From Theocolax elegans (Eukaryota; Arthropoda; Insecta; Hymenoptera; Cerocephalidae): DNA of 64,000 bases. A program made the translations under genes and the position numbers. Within the stretch, counting starts at the first letter, position 1. Every line of letters begins with the position of its first letter. The notes under the pieces are model-generated. The model had not been told where the DNA came from and did not search any database. It saw only the letters and a program-made list of their open reading frames with translations. Positions 31,890 to 43,833 of this stretch are shown here, piece by piece. The stretch is from the NCBI GenBank assembly GCA_026168455.1, contig CM047425.1, positions 3,136,001 through 3,200,000 on the forward strand, in the 5' to 3' direction.

Positions 31890-32058
31890 ACTATTTTAAT
31901 GGTAAAAGGAGGGCAGACTTGCCTAATTATAAAAATTAATAATGGTAAAAATTGCCACTATTTTGGAAAAATTACCATTAATATTGGCAATATTTACCAT
32001 TATTAAAAGCAATTTTTATAATTATTCAAGTCTGTTCTCCGTTTACCATTAAAATAGT
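31890..32058. mobile_element. 169-bp palindromic MITE
   Basis: Termini ACTATTTTAATGGTAAA and TTTACCATTAAAATAGT are perfect inverted repeats. The arms continue with CAGACTTG/CAAGTCTG and TAATTATAAAAATT/AATTTTTATAATTA, and the centre is rich in TGGTAA/TTACCA motifs. Just beyond, TCTCAGTGTG (32081-32090) is a lone end of another family. Confidence 0.75.
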
Positions 32059-32294
32059 AATTTATATACTAGCAAATTTTTCTCAGTGTGGTGTGTTAAC
32101 TAACAATATTAAGTCTAATAATCAGTTAACATTTCTAACATCAGGGTTTGACAGTTTGATTTTTATTGCACGCATTATTATTTAATGTTCCAGTATGCGC
32201 AAAATAAAATGTTTATTTTAATATTAAAAATTACGGAAAACTGAGGTAGATATGTCATTATGGTTTTAGCAATTGTTTGTGATATGCTGAATGA

Positions 32295-32648
32295 TTTTAT
32301 CGACACATAGAAGTCATCGATTTTAATTTTTATCAATAACTAAAAAAGTTTATGAGAAATTTTGGCACCAGAACGCCATTATATATAATAGTGTAAGTAA
32401 CATGTCTAATTTTGGTGCAAATTCATACGAAGAATAGTGTAAAACTGTAATTTTTATGCGACATAACCTAATAATTGAGAATTACCGATTCGCACTATTC
32501 TTCGTAAATACCGAATGAATTTGCACTAAAATTTGACAGATTATACTCATATTACTATATAGAATGCCGCTCTGGTGCCAAAATTCATCATAAACTTTTT
32601 TAGTTATCAAAAAAAATTAAAAACGGTCTCTTCTATGTGTCGATAAAA
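32295..32648. mobile_element. 354-bp palindromic element
   Basis: Outer arms TTTTATCGACACATAGAAG (32295-32313) and CTTCTATGTGTCGATAAAA (32630-32648) are perfect complements. Further matched blocks (AACTAAAAAAGTTTATGA, TTTTGGCACCAGA, CGAAGAATAGTG) continue to a central loop near 32440-32490. No reading frame. Confidence 0.75.
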
Positions 32649-33229
32649 ACGCTTATAGCTTCGACGTCCTCCTAACTTTAATTTGCATGTTAAATTATTT
32701 CTGTAGTGTTGTCATTATTTATTTGTTTATATTTAACTATAATTTTTTATATCATTTTATTGCTGATCGAGGATCTTAATACGGGAGAAAGGTAAGTTTT
32801 TTTATGTTTGAAAATAAATTTTTCCACTTAGTTCTTGTATTTGAATTAATTGTCGAACTACGTATCAGTGCCTCAAGGTAAGCTCTTATACGTACAATTT
32901 TCGACAATAATTGTAAGTTACTTAATACAATGTAAATAATGCTTGCGTGTAAAACGATGTTAGTATAATATAAATTAATAAAAAAAGTTTACCCTATAAT
33001 GAAGATGTATAGGAAATCCGTCAAAAAATAAACATTTTTCAGTTTCGTATGAAAAGATATTTTTACTGTCTTTCCGAATAAAAAAAAACACAATTTCAAA
33101 ATGAAAAGGTGCCACATTTTTGGTTTGTCGAATGAAAAATCATTTCGAGTGAGGACGAGGTCAACAATTGAAGCACGTATATATAGGGTGAACCATCATC
33201 GTGCAATACGAAAAGTGAAGGAGGTACAA
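32649..33229. other. AT-rich spacer upstream of the promoter island
   Basis: AT-rich, with no gene or repeat structure that I can identify. It grades into the CpG-rich island downstream. Confidence 0.5.
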
Positions 33230-34431
33230 CTAATCCTCGATCGTACACACACACACACACATAGGAATCGTCAACGAAATTCTTCCTCCCATTCATTCGT
33301 TCGTTCGTCTCGCTCTCTCATTCATCGACCAAGTATACGTATTCCTCTCGAACGCGATCTCGCCGAGCGCGCGCGCGCGCGCAACGCAGCGGGGGAGGGC
33401 AAGAGGGCAGGTATTGGCGCCACCTCCGAGCGACTAGGGCAGCCTTACACCACTCTCCGGTATACCCCACTCTCTCTCCACATCTCTCTCTCTCCCTCTC
33501 ACTTCGGCAGTGAAGCATTCCCTCTTTCTCTCGGTGTACCTCCCTACCCCGTACGTGTGTGCACACTCGCGTGCGCGTCCCTCTCTCTGATGCTGCACGA
33601 TTCTCTGTTGGAAGCCTCTCTCTCTCTCTCTCTCTATCTCTCTCTTTCGCTCTCGCTCTCTCTCCGAACGGGCGCGCGCGACCGACACCTAGGCTAACCC
33701 CGCCGGCCGAACTTCATTCCACGCCGACTGACCATCACCGACGGGCCGTCCTCCTCTCGCTCCGACGGCCGCAATTGACAAGACCGAAGGGAGGAACGAA
33801 CGAACCAACCAACAAAATACGGGAGAAAGAGACACAGAGTGAAAGAGAAAATACAAACAAACAAACGAGAGAGAGAGTGAGAGAGGAAAAAATAAAGGTG
33901 GGAGTCGGTTGCGCCCCGACAGTCGTTTCCGAGTGTACTTGAATTATCAACTCCAACCGATTTTCTTTTTATTTCGGGATCGTTTTTTCGGTTCTATCCC
34001 TAATATACATACGTGCGCGTGTGTGTGCGCGCCTCTGTGTGGGTGCTTACCGATATATTCATATATATACATGTACCGGATGGACATCCGAGGACAACAA
34101 GTATAGTGTAAAAATATTGGACATTGACGACAACTTCGTTGGTGTGACAGTGCTCGTTTTTCTTTCCTTCCCTTTCTTTTTTTTACGTTCTTATTGTTCG
34201 CTCGGTCGTTCTCTTTGTTTATTTCTTTGTTTCCGGGGGGCTGGAGGGGGTGGGGGGAGTGGGGGGGTAGGAACGACCGGCGGATCGCACGCGGTCGGTG
34301 CAGCCCCAGTGACGTTTTGTGCTTATCGAGGTGTCGCGGACTCGAAGTGTTGCACGTATATATATACGTATACGCCATCCGGGATCGACGGAAGAAGGAG
34401 ATATACTGAACGAGACCGAATTGAACGTTGA
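33230..34431 (+). promoter_or_regulatory. CpG-rich, CT-rich promoter and 5'UTR island
   Basis: An abrupt change from AT-rich DNA to about 1.2 kb with many CpG dinucleotides (for example GAGCGCGCGCGCGCGCAACG at 33366-33385), long CT/GA tracts (about 33467-33500 and 33617-33664) that resemble GAGA-factor sites, and CA/TG tracts. It ends directly at the ATG of the candidate first exon, with an in-frame TGA at 34429-34431. Long frames on both strands here are simple-sequence products (Leu-Ser and Arg-Glu repeats) and are not genes. The exact transcription start was not found. Confidence 0.6.
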
Positions 34432-34587
34432 ATGATGGACATGTCCGAGGATTGTTGGGCCGACCACGTGGGTTTGCTCCAGGAGGTACCGGGTCATAAC
34501 GAACAGCAGCAGCAGCATCAACAGCATCCTCAACCACCGCCACCGGCACCCGATTTCCTCATGCTACAACATTCCCATCATCACGAG
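34432..34587 (+). CDS. Probable first coding exon of an unidentified gene (52 codons)
   Basis: The frame starts ATGATGGACATG right after an in-frame TGA. The second ATG (34435) has the better context, with A at -3 and G at +4. It encodes an acidic/aromatic start (MMDMSEDCWADHVGLLQEVP), then Gln/His-rich and Pro-rich runs and an HSHHHE end. Such low-complexity N-termini are common in insect transcription factors and nuclear receptors, but I do not recognise the gene. A splice donor GTTCGT at 34588 ends the exon at a codon boundary; without splicing a TGA follows after 6 more codons (34606-34608). The CAG runs and non-AT codon use contrast with the surrounding DNA. The donor is weaker than consensus, so the end is uncertain. 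Confidence 0.5.
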
Positions 34588-37500
34588 GTTCGTACTTTTA
34601 ATTATTGAAACTCGAACGGTAATACGTGCCTATTTTAGAATGTACACCCTTCATGGTCATGATAAAATCCAAAATAACGAGTCTAAAGGGTTAAACCCAG
34701 GTTGTAATGAAATTAACAACCAATTTTGATTTTAAAAGTTGTACGACGTTTCGTCTGCCAGGTTTTGCAGAACTCTTCAAGTACAAATAATTGTCAAACA
34801 GTTAGCACTGATCAAGGGGCGCGTGTCGCGCACCCGAGGCAAGTCTTCCATTACTCATAGATGAGTAGAGTCAAGTAATACATGCCCTGATACAAAAATA
34901 GAAAATATTTGTTGTTCAAGATGGGATGACAGGAAGGTATATTCTTATATACCATCATCCTTAAATTTATATGCGAATGGATGAGATATAAATCCAATTC
35001 ACAGAATGTACGTATATATATCGTTGTTAGAATATTAGTGGGTCTCGTACCGTTACCTTAATGAAATTTCGAACGAAGTAAGTTGACAATATAATGTTTT
35101 ATAAACTTTTGAACGCGTGGATGTTTTGCGGATAAGCGCGATGTAGCTCAAATCGACGGAAATTTTTCATCGCGAGATTTCCGTACGAAACGTGAATTGA
35201 CCGTGCAGTCGAATATTTCAAAGCGCTAAATTACGCATCGGTGACATATATATAAATAATATTTTCAGTTGAGTTAGTTAAAAATTTAATATTTACCCGA
35301 ACGTATTTTAATCCTATAATTACAATATTTACCTACGCATATTATCGTACGGATATATTGATATACTCGCATGCAATGTATATAACTATACATTGTCAAT
35401 TATTTTTATTAATGCAATTAAACCTCTTACATATGAAATTACTTATTTGCTTATATATTGTCAATTTATCAACTCGTCCGAAAGAAAATATACGTTAAGT
35501 CGCATCGTGTCATATCACAGTTTGTTTATTTATTTATTATAGTAAATCTGTCTAGTTGGTTTTTATTGTATATAGATTTACCGAAGATAATTCGGCTGTT
35601 TTGATTATTAATTCGTAAATAATAAAGAAATTTATTTAAAAATAAAAATCCCTGTCGCAGATTAACATCTAATATACAGTACAGAGATTATAACTTTTCA
35701 TCCTACGATTTCGCAAAATCATCATTTTCTCAATGGAGGTCGCGATATGCACAAATAGATAAACCCGCCGTCCGATGTAAAACTAAAAGAAATTATCGAC
35801 ATATATAAATTCATCGTCGTAAAAAAAAAGAAAGAGATCATTTCCACGAAAATATACACGGACGAAATTAAATGTCTCGAAATTTCCCTGAAGCGTGTAA
35901 TCAACGTTATACGGCAATTCCTTCATGATTACGACGTGCGTATTATATACCGACAAGAAAAAAAAAGGCTCAAATCCGATGGGCTTGGGTGTGTGTGTAT
36001 ATAAATACACTAGGTAGAGGGACACGCGATAATTCGTAGGTTTTACAAAAACGAAGAACAGCTGTCGAAACGTAGGAACCTTTAATAACAAGGACCGAGG
36101 AGAATAAAACGAAATTCTTTGTTTGCACAACGAACTGGCAATAACGATCTTAATCGTCAAGCTCGATCTCGAATATAACTCCGAATAGTAGGTGTCATTA
36201 TCTCATCGACGATTAATCTCGGTTTCGTTAACTTCTATATAGGGTTCTCTACGAGGTTTCCAGACGAAATATATCTAATAAATATAAGGGTGATTGATAT
36301 AACTCTCATATGAATAATTATTTGAAATAAATGTTAATTTCTAAGTTTTAATATGTTTATCTTAAACTTTGATACATTATAAATATATACCGAAAGTTTT
36401 AATTCCGAGTTATAATTTTAAATGTATTTATATATACCTTTTTCAATTTATGCAGTTTTAATTTTTCGCTTAATTTCAACTACCTTTTCGCTACTTTTTT
36501 TTTAAATTGAGAAAGTTAAGGAAATATATAATGTAGAAAATTTGGTGTATAACTTTTTGCAAAATTTATTTTAATGGCGTTATTCAATGTTCTTTGTTAC
36601 TTAAAGTATAAGGTGTACTCTTTGAAATATAATAATTTCAGGGATCAAAATCACTTTATAATACTTGTTAATATCATTGAAATTAAATACCGAACTTTGG
36701 GAATAAAGATGTATCTTTTTAACTGCGTGAAATGCAAAATTATTGAAGCAGTAAAAAAAGTGTAATAAATGTTTATAAAAACACGGTGTATCAATATTGC
36801 TATATATTTTATGTTTCAAAATATTCGTAACTATTAAAAGTGTTAAAATTACGTGGTCGTTTCGAACAACCTGCTGAAGGTAGTGTGAAACGTAGAATTA
36901 ATTTAAATCATTAAATTTCGTCTGTTCGTAATAATTAAGAAATAAAAAACTATAAACATAAAATTCTTGTGATTTTTAATAATTATTTTATTTCGTTAAC
37001 GTGGATGTATTTTAAGGAACACTTCGTTGAAATAAATAAATAGGTGATGGAAATGCTATACTTTGAAAGGAAATTCGTTGAATTCTATAAAAAAAATAAT
37101 TGTTATATTGAGTAAAAACAACATTTCTTTATTTATTTTATATCGCATCCATTCCGTTAGAGTATATATTAAAAACTAAAAGAAAAATTTCGTTGAATGA
37201 AAGATAATTCTTATACAAGAACCATTCGATAAAATACTTTATCATAATCGCTATAAATTTAATGAATTAAATCTATATTTACAGGATGAAACTTCATTAT
37301 ATGAAAAATTGTCGAATCTAATATTTTCCTAAAAAGAGAACAGCTCAATCTCAATAATTGCAAAATTCTTAACAATTAACCAAACCCGAAAATCCACTGT
37401 ATCAATCAACCAGTGAAAAAAAAGAAGAATATGAAAATCTAATCCAAAAGCTTCCGGCACCTCGCTCAATTCATCATTCCGGAAGCCATAAACTCTTCCC

Positions 37501-37639
37501 TATATATATATAACTATATGTTTACGGAAGTCATTGAACCCAAAAGCAATTCATTGTTTCGAAGGCAAAAAAAAAGCAAGTTCGCTTCGGCTTTTATTCC
37601 GAAAAGCGTATAAAATTTAACTTACGTACATTATCTCTC
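34588..37639. other. Probable start of a long first intron
   Basis: AT-rich with no exon recognised. It contains the GC-rich motif GGGGCGCGTGTCGCGCACCC with CCGAGGCAAGT (about 34815-34844), related to an insert at about 23496-23520, and a CTGAAGG...GAAACG motif near 36871-36893. Frames at 35722-36160 and elsewhere have no recognisable content. Confidence 0.4.
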
Positions 37640-38080
37640 CTAACAGACTCGTTCTTTCGTTTCAATTTCGCTCGGTATATATATAACGAGCCAGCGGGCC
37701 TCTTCCTAAACTTTTTTCAAAAAAAAAAAAAAAAAAACGGGGGATGCACCGGGCACGCGAAAGGGCTGAACTGGCTTGCCCTGTAATCATCATCCGGAAA
37801 TTATAGGCATTTAGGAACGAGCCGCCCGTGAGAGAAGGCGATATCGCGAATTCATCGGTCGCGCGCGTCTTCGAGACGCTTGCACCTTTTTTTTTCATTC
37901 TCGCTCTGTTTGTGCAAGTCTGCGTGTATATGTCTTTTTCAACGATTCCTCAATTTTCAATACGCGCTATTGCTTGGTGAATTTTGTTTACTAATGGGCT
38001 TTTCTTTAAGGAATAAAAAAAACGGAGCGAACACGCGCGAGTGTTTCATTTTTGTTTTCGCTTTACGCGGGTGACAGGTG
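37640..38080. other. GC-richer island within the presumed intron
   Basis: About 440 bp of mixed composition (around GGGATGCACCGGGCACGCG, CATCCGGAAATTATAGGC and GAACGAGCCGCCCGTGAG) in AT-rich surroundings. No coherent exon is seen. It could be an enhancer or another conserved non-coding element; this is inference from composition only. Confidence 0.35.
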
Positions 38081-41000
38081 AAAGGTAATATTTATAGATT
38101 AGGATCTAATAACACGTGTTTGAAGATTGTAAATAATGGTTCTTTTTTCATCGTTATTCTTCGATATTTGATGGATTTTGTGATATGGATGTTTTGTTAA
38201 ATTTATCGTTCGTTTTACTTTGCTTATATACAAACTTATTTTTATTAAATATTTATGACTCGCAAAACGTGTATTACTGTTTTACAATGAACAATTAAAA
38301 TTGCAATACGTTGAAAGAAATAAAAAATTTCTATATAATGGTGAAATTATTAGAAATTTAACGTTTCAAATATACGTATATTTCTATCGATTAAAATTTT
38401 TTCGTTTTTATAAATAACAAATATCTTTATATACTTACTCTGAAAGAAACTTAGCAATTTTTAATAATTCAGGTTAATAACAATTAATTAATAGTTCACA
38501 AATAGTTCGTCTTATACTTTTCTTTAAAAAAAGGTTAATTTATATTCAGAAACTCGTTAAGTTATTTGATCGAATTCACTTAATTTTCTCTTCAGTATCA
38601 CACTTTACATTATTCCATACTGTATGAATAATTTAAAAACAAAACAATCGTTAAATAATAATTATCATAAATTATTATTATTATCATTCACTAATCATTA
38701 CGTTACATACGAAAATACAAAAATAAAATAACAATTCCAATTGCAATTGTAAATTATATAATAAAATTAACTTAAAATTAACAATTACATCCCCAATAAC
38801 GCCGGTACGAACAACAATAAAAAAAAAAGCAAACGATTTATTAAAATGTATATGTAGGTTATAAATAATTATAAATATTTCGCGGCTCATGCAAATAAGT
38901 AACGAGATATGAACTTTTAAAATGCTTCAATTTCCTGTCATTAGTTTTTATAAGGTGATTTAACTGCCTTATAGTTTTAGAAGATGGGGAAGTAAAAGAG
39001 CGAGAGAGAGAGAGGGAGAGTAAAGGCTTTAAAGTGCACGTGATAAAAACGAGGAAAGAATATTGCCGGAGAGAGAAGAAAGAAAAAAAGAGTAGAAAAT
39101 TATAAATTAACCAATAATGGTGCTAGAATTACGCTCTTTCCCACATTATACGAATATATATATATAAATTTTTTATTATTATTTCCTATATACATATAGC
39201 TTTTTAAGAAATTGCATTATACACGCGTCTTATTATTATTTTCTTGCGCCACCCTCATTTGTACAACAAAAGGGTATATACATACATATACACATATATA
39301 CATATATATATATATCGATATAATAAAATGTTGTGTTTATTTAGATAAAATAATAGGAAAATATGTAGATACACAGTCATGCATGCGTTTAATGGGTTGA
39401 ACAAGCAGGTGTGTGCGCTTCGTGTTCCTATACGGTTAATATTTTCCCTCCGAAATTAAATATTAAATCGTCCCGTAACACAAAAACTAAAGAATAATGT
39501 AATTACATTCTTAAATAATGTTTAACTTTTTCAATGTTAAATTGTTGAAAAAAGAAGAAAAAAAATAATCGACGACTATTATTATTTATTAACGTTGAAA
39601 TTACGTTTCAATTTCGAATTGTTTAACATTACATCGTGTCGCACGTGTTAGAAAAGGGAATTGGTTATTAATATTAAAGTAACATATTTAATTTTCTATT
39701 CTACAAAATTCAATTGTTGGGATAGGAAAATAAATGTTTTTTTGTATTTATAAACTAACATTCGATTATAAATGTAAATTTTAATATTGAATTATTGCGT
39801 TAAAAGAAATCATACGATTATTTAAATTTATTGTAATTGTTAAACAACATTTATATACTTTCATAATCTTAAAATTTGAGTAAGTCGCATTAGAAACGAA
39901 AATATTTTTTTGTAATTTTAAAATAATGTTTCTTGAACACTAGATCGTCACATTGTATAAAAATATTGTTTATTAATCAGAATTAAAATTAAATTTATTA
40001 AATATTAAATCGTCGAGTTACTCAAAAATATTAATATTATTAATAATAGTTAAACAACGTACGATTTATCAAATTCTTTTGAAATACATATACATACATA
40101 TTTACCGTCGCGTCAGAAAAAAAAGTATAAGTTTATAATAATTAGTCGTATGGAACATTTAATTTTGAAATTGTTTAATAACAATAATTTACTCGGTAAT
40201 TAAATGCACTAGCGATTCGCTAGCGCGCGGTAATGCACAAATGTTATTATGCACATGATAAAGATTATTTTTCTTATTACGGTAATTTCGATTAAATTAT
40301 TCTCAAGACCGAATTTATTATTACGAAAAACGATATATTGAATTCGGAGGGTAATTTTGAATGAATTTAATTGTACTATATATATATACATATAGTATGT
40401 ACGTGTGTGTATACCACCGCGTAATAATCTTATAATACGAAAGTATATACAATTTTGTAAAGTGTGGCGAACTTGAAGGTAAAATACATCGCATCGTCGA
40501 TGCCTTACATACATCCTTTTTTCTTCTCCCGCTTGCGTATATAATAGACCTCCAAAATGTGTAGTATATAATTTATATAACGTTAAATTAATTAAGCGAA
40601 ACAGTAAAACGATTTCCGACATTTTCTTCGTTTTATATACGTATATATATATATTTCTATTATTATTAATTCGCGGCGACGGGTGATGCGGGTGTTTGAC
40701 ATGCGAGGGAAAAAAAAAAACGTATAGACGTTTCGTATATACTTATATACGTGGGTTGGCGAAGCAAGTAAGAGAGAAATATGCAAAGTACCCGGTGTCT
40801 TTCTCTCGTATATGTATATATATGTTGGTGGTAGACGCACGACGGACGACGTTATTTTCGTCACCCGTTTCCTTCTGAAATTCCAGCTCTTTTCCACGCA
40901 TATATAATTGCCGGGTTTTAGCGTTTGACTCGTTCGTCGTCGTCTATCTCGAGCGTCAGCCACGTGTGAATTCCGGATAGGGAAACAATGTAATGACGCG

Positions 41001-42828
41001 GGTTCCTTTTATCGTGTCAAACTTTTCTTTTTCTTCTTCTTTTTTTTACCTTTTTGTCCACCTCTTTTATGTGTTAATTTTACGGGTGGGTTTCTGTGTT
41101 TGTCTCCGTGTCTATGTCTATGCGCCGAACTAATAGGAGTATTTCGAATTGACGTTTTGCGTATACCTCGCAACGAGTTTTCGATTGTGCTGGATTTTGA
41201 TATTTTTAGGAGTGTATTAGGCGCGACTTGAGGTGTTGATGTGTTCGAATTTTTGTTTTATTTATAATTGCAATTTTCGTTTATTATTAGATAAGATGGC
41301 CATTTATGTTATTTATTTATAGAAACATTTAAGATAAACTAAATTTTATTTTTCATGAAAATTTTAATAACTAATCGAATTATTGTAATAGTTATTGTAA
41401 TTATAATATAATATGTGAATAATGATTTCAATGAGATATTAGTACAAAAACCCAAAGATAGATTATTTTGGGGTTATATAGTTGAAACCAATTTTTCGGT
41501 CGTCAATTACGAATTTTTTGTTCAGCTTTTAGTTCACTGATTAGATTTTGCCAACAAATATTTTATATGTGCTTTTGGACCTACTAAGAAAATATCATTT
41601 ATTAATTGGCAAGCAAATATCTTTGTAAAAAGATAAAGGAAAAGAATTTTATACTGATTGAATTTAAACCAAAATAGAATGAATATATAAACACAATACA
41701 TTATTATTGCAAGCTTAATTTATTAATTAGATTTTACTTATATATTTTTAAAATGTACTAACCTGTAAATTATGTAAAAACGATTAATCTCATAAAGTAA
41801 TGAATGTAATTAAATAAATTTTTACGTACGTGAGAGTCTTTGTGTCAATATAATTAGAATAAACTTTTTCAAAAAAGCAATAATTGCAAGCTCGAGAAAT
41901 GAAAATTTATTATCCTTGACATCCTTAAACAAATCGCTAATATTCTCATTGTAGTGTTTTCACTCAAAAAGTCAAATGTATCGAATTGGAGTGAATTATT
42001 TCGAAAAGCAAAACACAATTAATATCGATGTATTTTTAATCCGGGTGCATATCTTACCATATTTTAGTAACAAAAGATAGGTAACGTTTATTCTTATGAA
42101 ATATCGGTCAAATAAAACGATAAAATATTCGAACATCAATGTATATTTACGTAATAGTATGTTAATTAAAATGTATACGATTAATTGTACGACGATTCAA
42201 TCGCGTAAAATTATCTTATTTCACACGGATCCGTCGCTACGACGAGCTTCGAAATGAAAGCATAAAAAATACAATAAAAATAAAGAAACTTACTTTCATA
42301 ACATTTATTTTCTCATTCTCCTAACATTTTGCACATATAACAAAGGTTACTTTCCTCACTTACACATGAAATCCCCCACAAAAAAAAATCGCCTCGCAAA
42401 AATTCGCGACTCGCGGAGAACATAACAGTGTATACCTCACCCTAATAAAAAATTGAAATTTTCAATCAAACCACATTGCAAATCATTATCGAAGACAAGC
42501 GATCGCACTTTCAAATTGGAAATGATTAAAATAATAATAATAATAATTTGTCGGAACAAACGCGCGCACACGAAAAAAATCCCGAAACTCATATTGACGC
42601 GGACAAGGAGGTAAAGGTTCCGTTTGGGTATAAATGCAACTACACGCATTAAATTTCGAATCCTAAAAACTTGAAGTTTAAACGCGTGGGCGACTAAAAC
42701 ATATAGAAAGAGCGCGCGAGAAAGGAGAAAGAGAGAGAGAGAGAGAGAGTATATAAGCAAGCGCTTCGATGTCGACGTGTCGTTCGTCATCGTTCGTTTG
42801 AAACGCGATTAATCAGAGTTGATAGGCT

Positions 42829-42829
<1 letters not shown>
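38081..42829. other. AT-rich non-coding stretch with mixed islands
   Basis: Mostly AT-rich. A GC-richer, CpG-containing island lies at about 40600-41130 and a GA-rich patch at about 38998-39090. TA and CATA tracts lie at about 39270-39320. No gene recognised. Confidence 0.45.

Positions 42830-42866
<37 letters not shown>
42830..42866. repeat. (TA)n microsatellite
   Basis: About 18 uninterrupted TA units, seen directly; a (GA)n tract lies about 90 bp before it. Confidence 0.95.
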
Positions 42867-42872
<6 letters not shown>

Positions 42873-43296
42873 CACATGCAACTTTATCTCGGTGTTCATC
42901 GGGATTATATGGCCCTTTGTTGAGCTTACGATATAGTCTCGATCTGTCATATACAATGGAAGCTCAAGGTGAAAGAGAAAAATAACGTAAATTGTGAGAA
43001 GAGGTGAATTAAAATCTGTACGCCTCGACTGTATATGTTGCCGATGTGTGTGTGTGTGTGTACGATATGTCGAGTAATTGTTTCGTCATATTTTATTGTA
43101 GATATATACATTAAACGAGACAAATCGCTTATTACCCGGAAATTTTAAAAATTTGTATACTATTGTGAGCTCTTGGGGGAAACATCGATGTATTTTAACT
43201 TGTCTATGATTTTGTATTGTATGCGTATACGTTCGATTTATGATAATAGGTGTTAGATATCGAGTTTGTTTTTGTTGTGTGACAAGGAGTACGTAC

Positions 43297-43605
43297 CGTC
43301 GGTTTGGTGTGAAAGGGTATAGATTCGGATATGATTTTAAGAAGGTGTCGATTGAAAATTCTTTTTAAAAAAGTGCCAATTGAAAATTCTTTTTAAGAAG
43401 ATGACAAATGAAAATTTTTTTTAAAAAGGTGCCACAAAAATAATAGTCCTTTTTCGCTGTTAAAAATTGTGACAACCTACCTTAATGTTAGTAATTACTA
43501 GTAATTCAAGATTGTTATTTTTTGGCTTCTCAAAAAGAATTTTCAATCGACACCTTACTTATAAAATTATTTCTGAGTTGTCACACTTTTACACTAAACC
43601 GACGA
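43297..43605. mobile_element. Palindromic element with internal tandem motif
   Basis: Outer arms CGTCGGTTTGGTGTGAAAG and CTTTTACACTAAACCGACG, and inner arms AAGGTGTCGATTGAAAATTC (43342-43361) and its complement at about 43537-43556, define a foldback structure. Inside the left half, a motif around ATTGAAAATTCTTTTTAA recurs three times (about 43350-43430) with variation, so part of the loop arose by tandem duplication. No credible gene; a 77-codon frame at 43522-43755 crosses its edge. Confidence 0.65.
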
Positions 43606-43698
43606 TACTGCGACGAGTGCTGTAGATGTGAGATTGGCCAGAAAGTGGGGGATCCATGTATATGTGGTAAAAATTTTATCATATTTTTACCTGAGGAT

Positions 43699-43833
43699 CC
43701 TAGTAGAAATATGGCGATTTTAAATGATTTGAGGTTAAAAATAGCCATGTTTTAGGTCATAACTAGCCATTTTCTATCGATCTTTTAGAAATGCCTTGTT
43801 TCTACTTTAAAAATCATTTCCATTTCTACTAGG
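43699..43833. mobile_element. 135-bp MITE with CCTAGTAGAAAT ends, copy A
   Basis: Perfect 12-bp terminal inverted repeats CCTAGTAGAAAT/ATTTCTACTAGG. The interior closely matches 47462-47599, for example ATGGCGATTTTAAATG and TAACTAGCCATTTTCTATCG. The ends match those of the longer elements at 30634 and 31381, suggesting mobilisation by the same enzyme. Confidence 0.8.

Noticed and set aside
33096..34549. Several overlapping frames of 60-200 codons on both strands
   Set aside because: They translate CT/GA and CpG-rich simple sequence (Leu-Ser or Arg-Glu repeats) in the promoter island; only the short frame at 34432-34587 has coding-like features.
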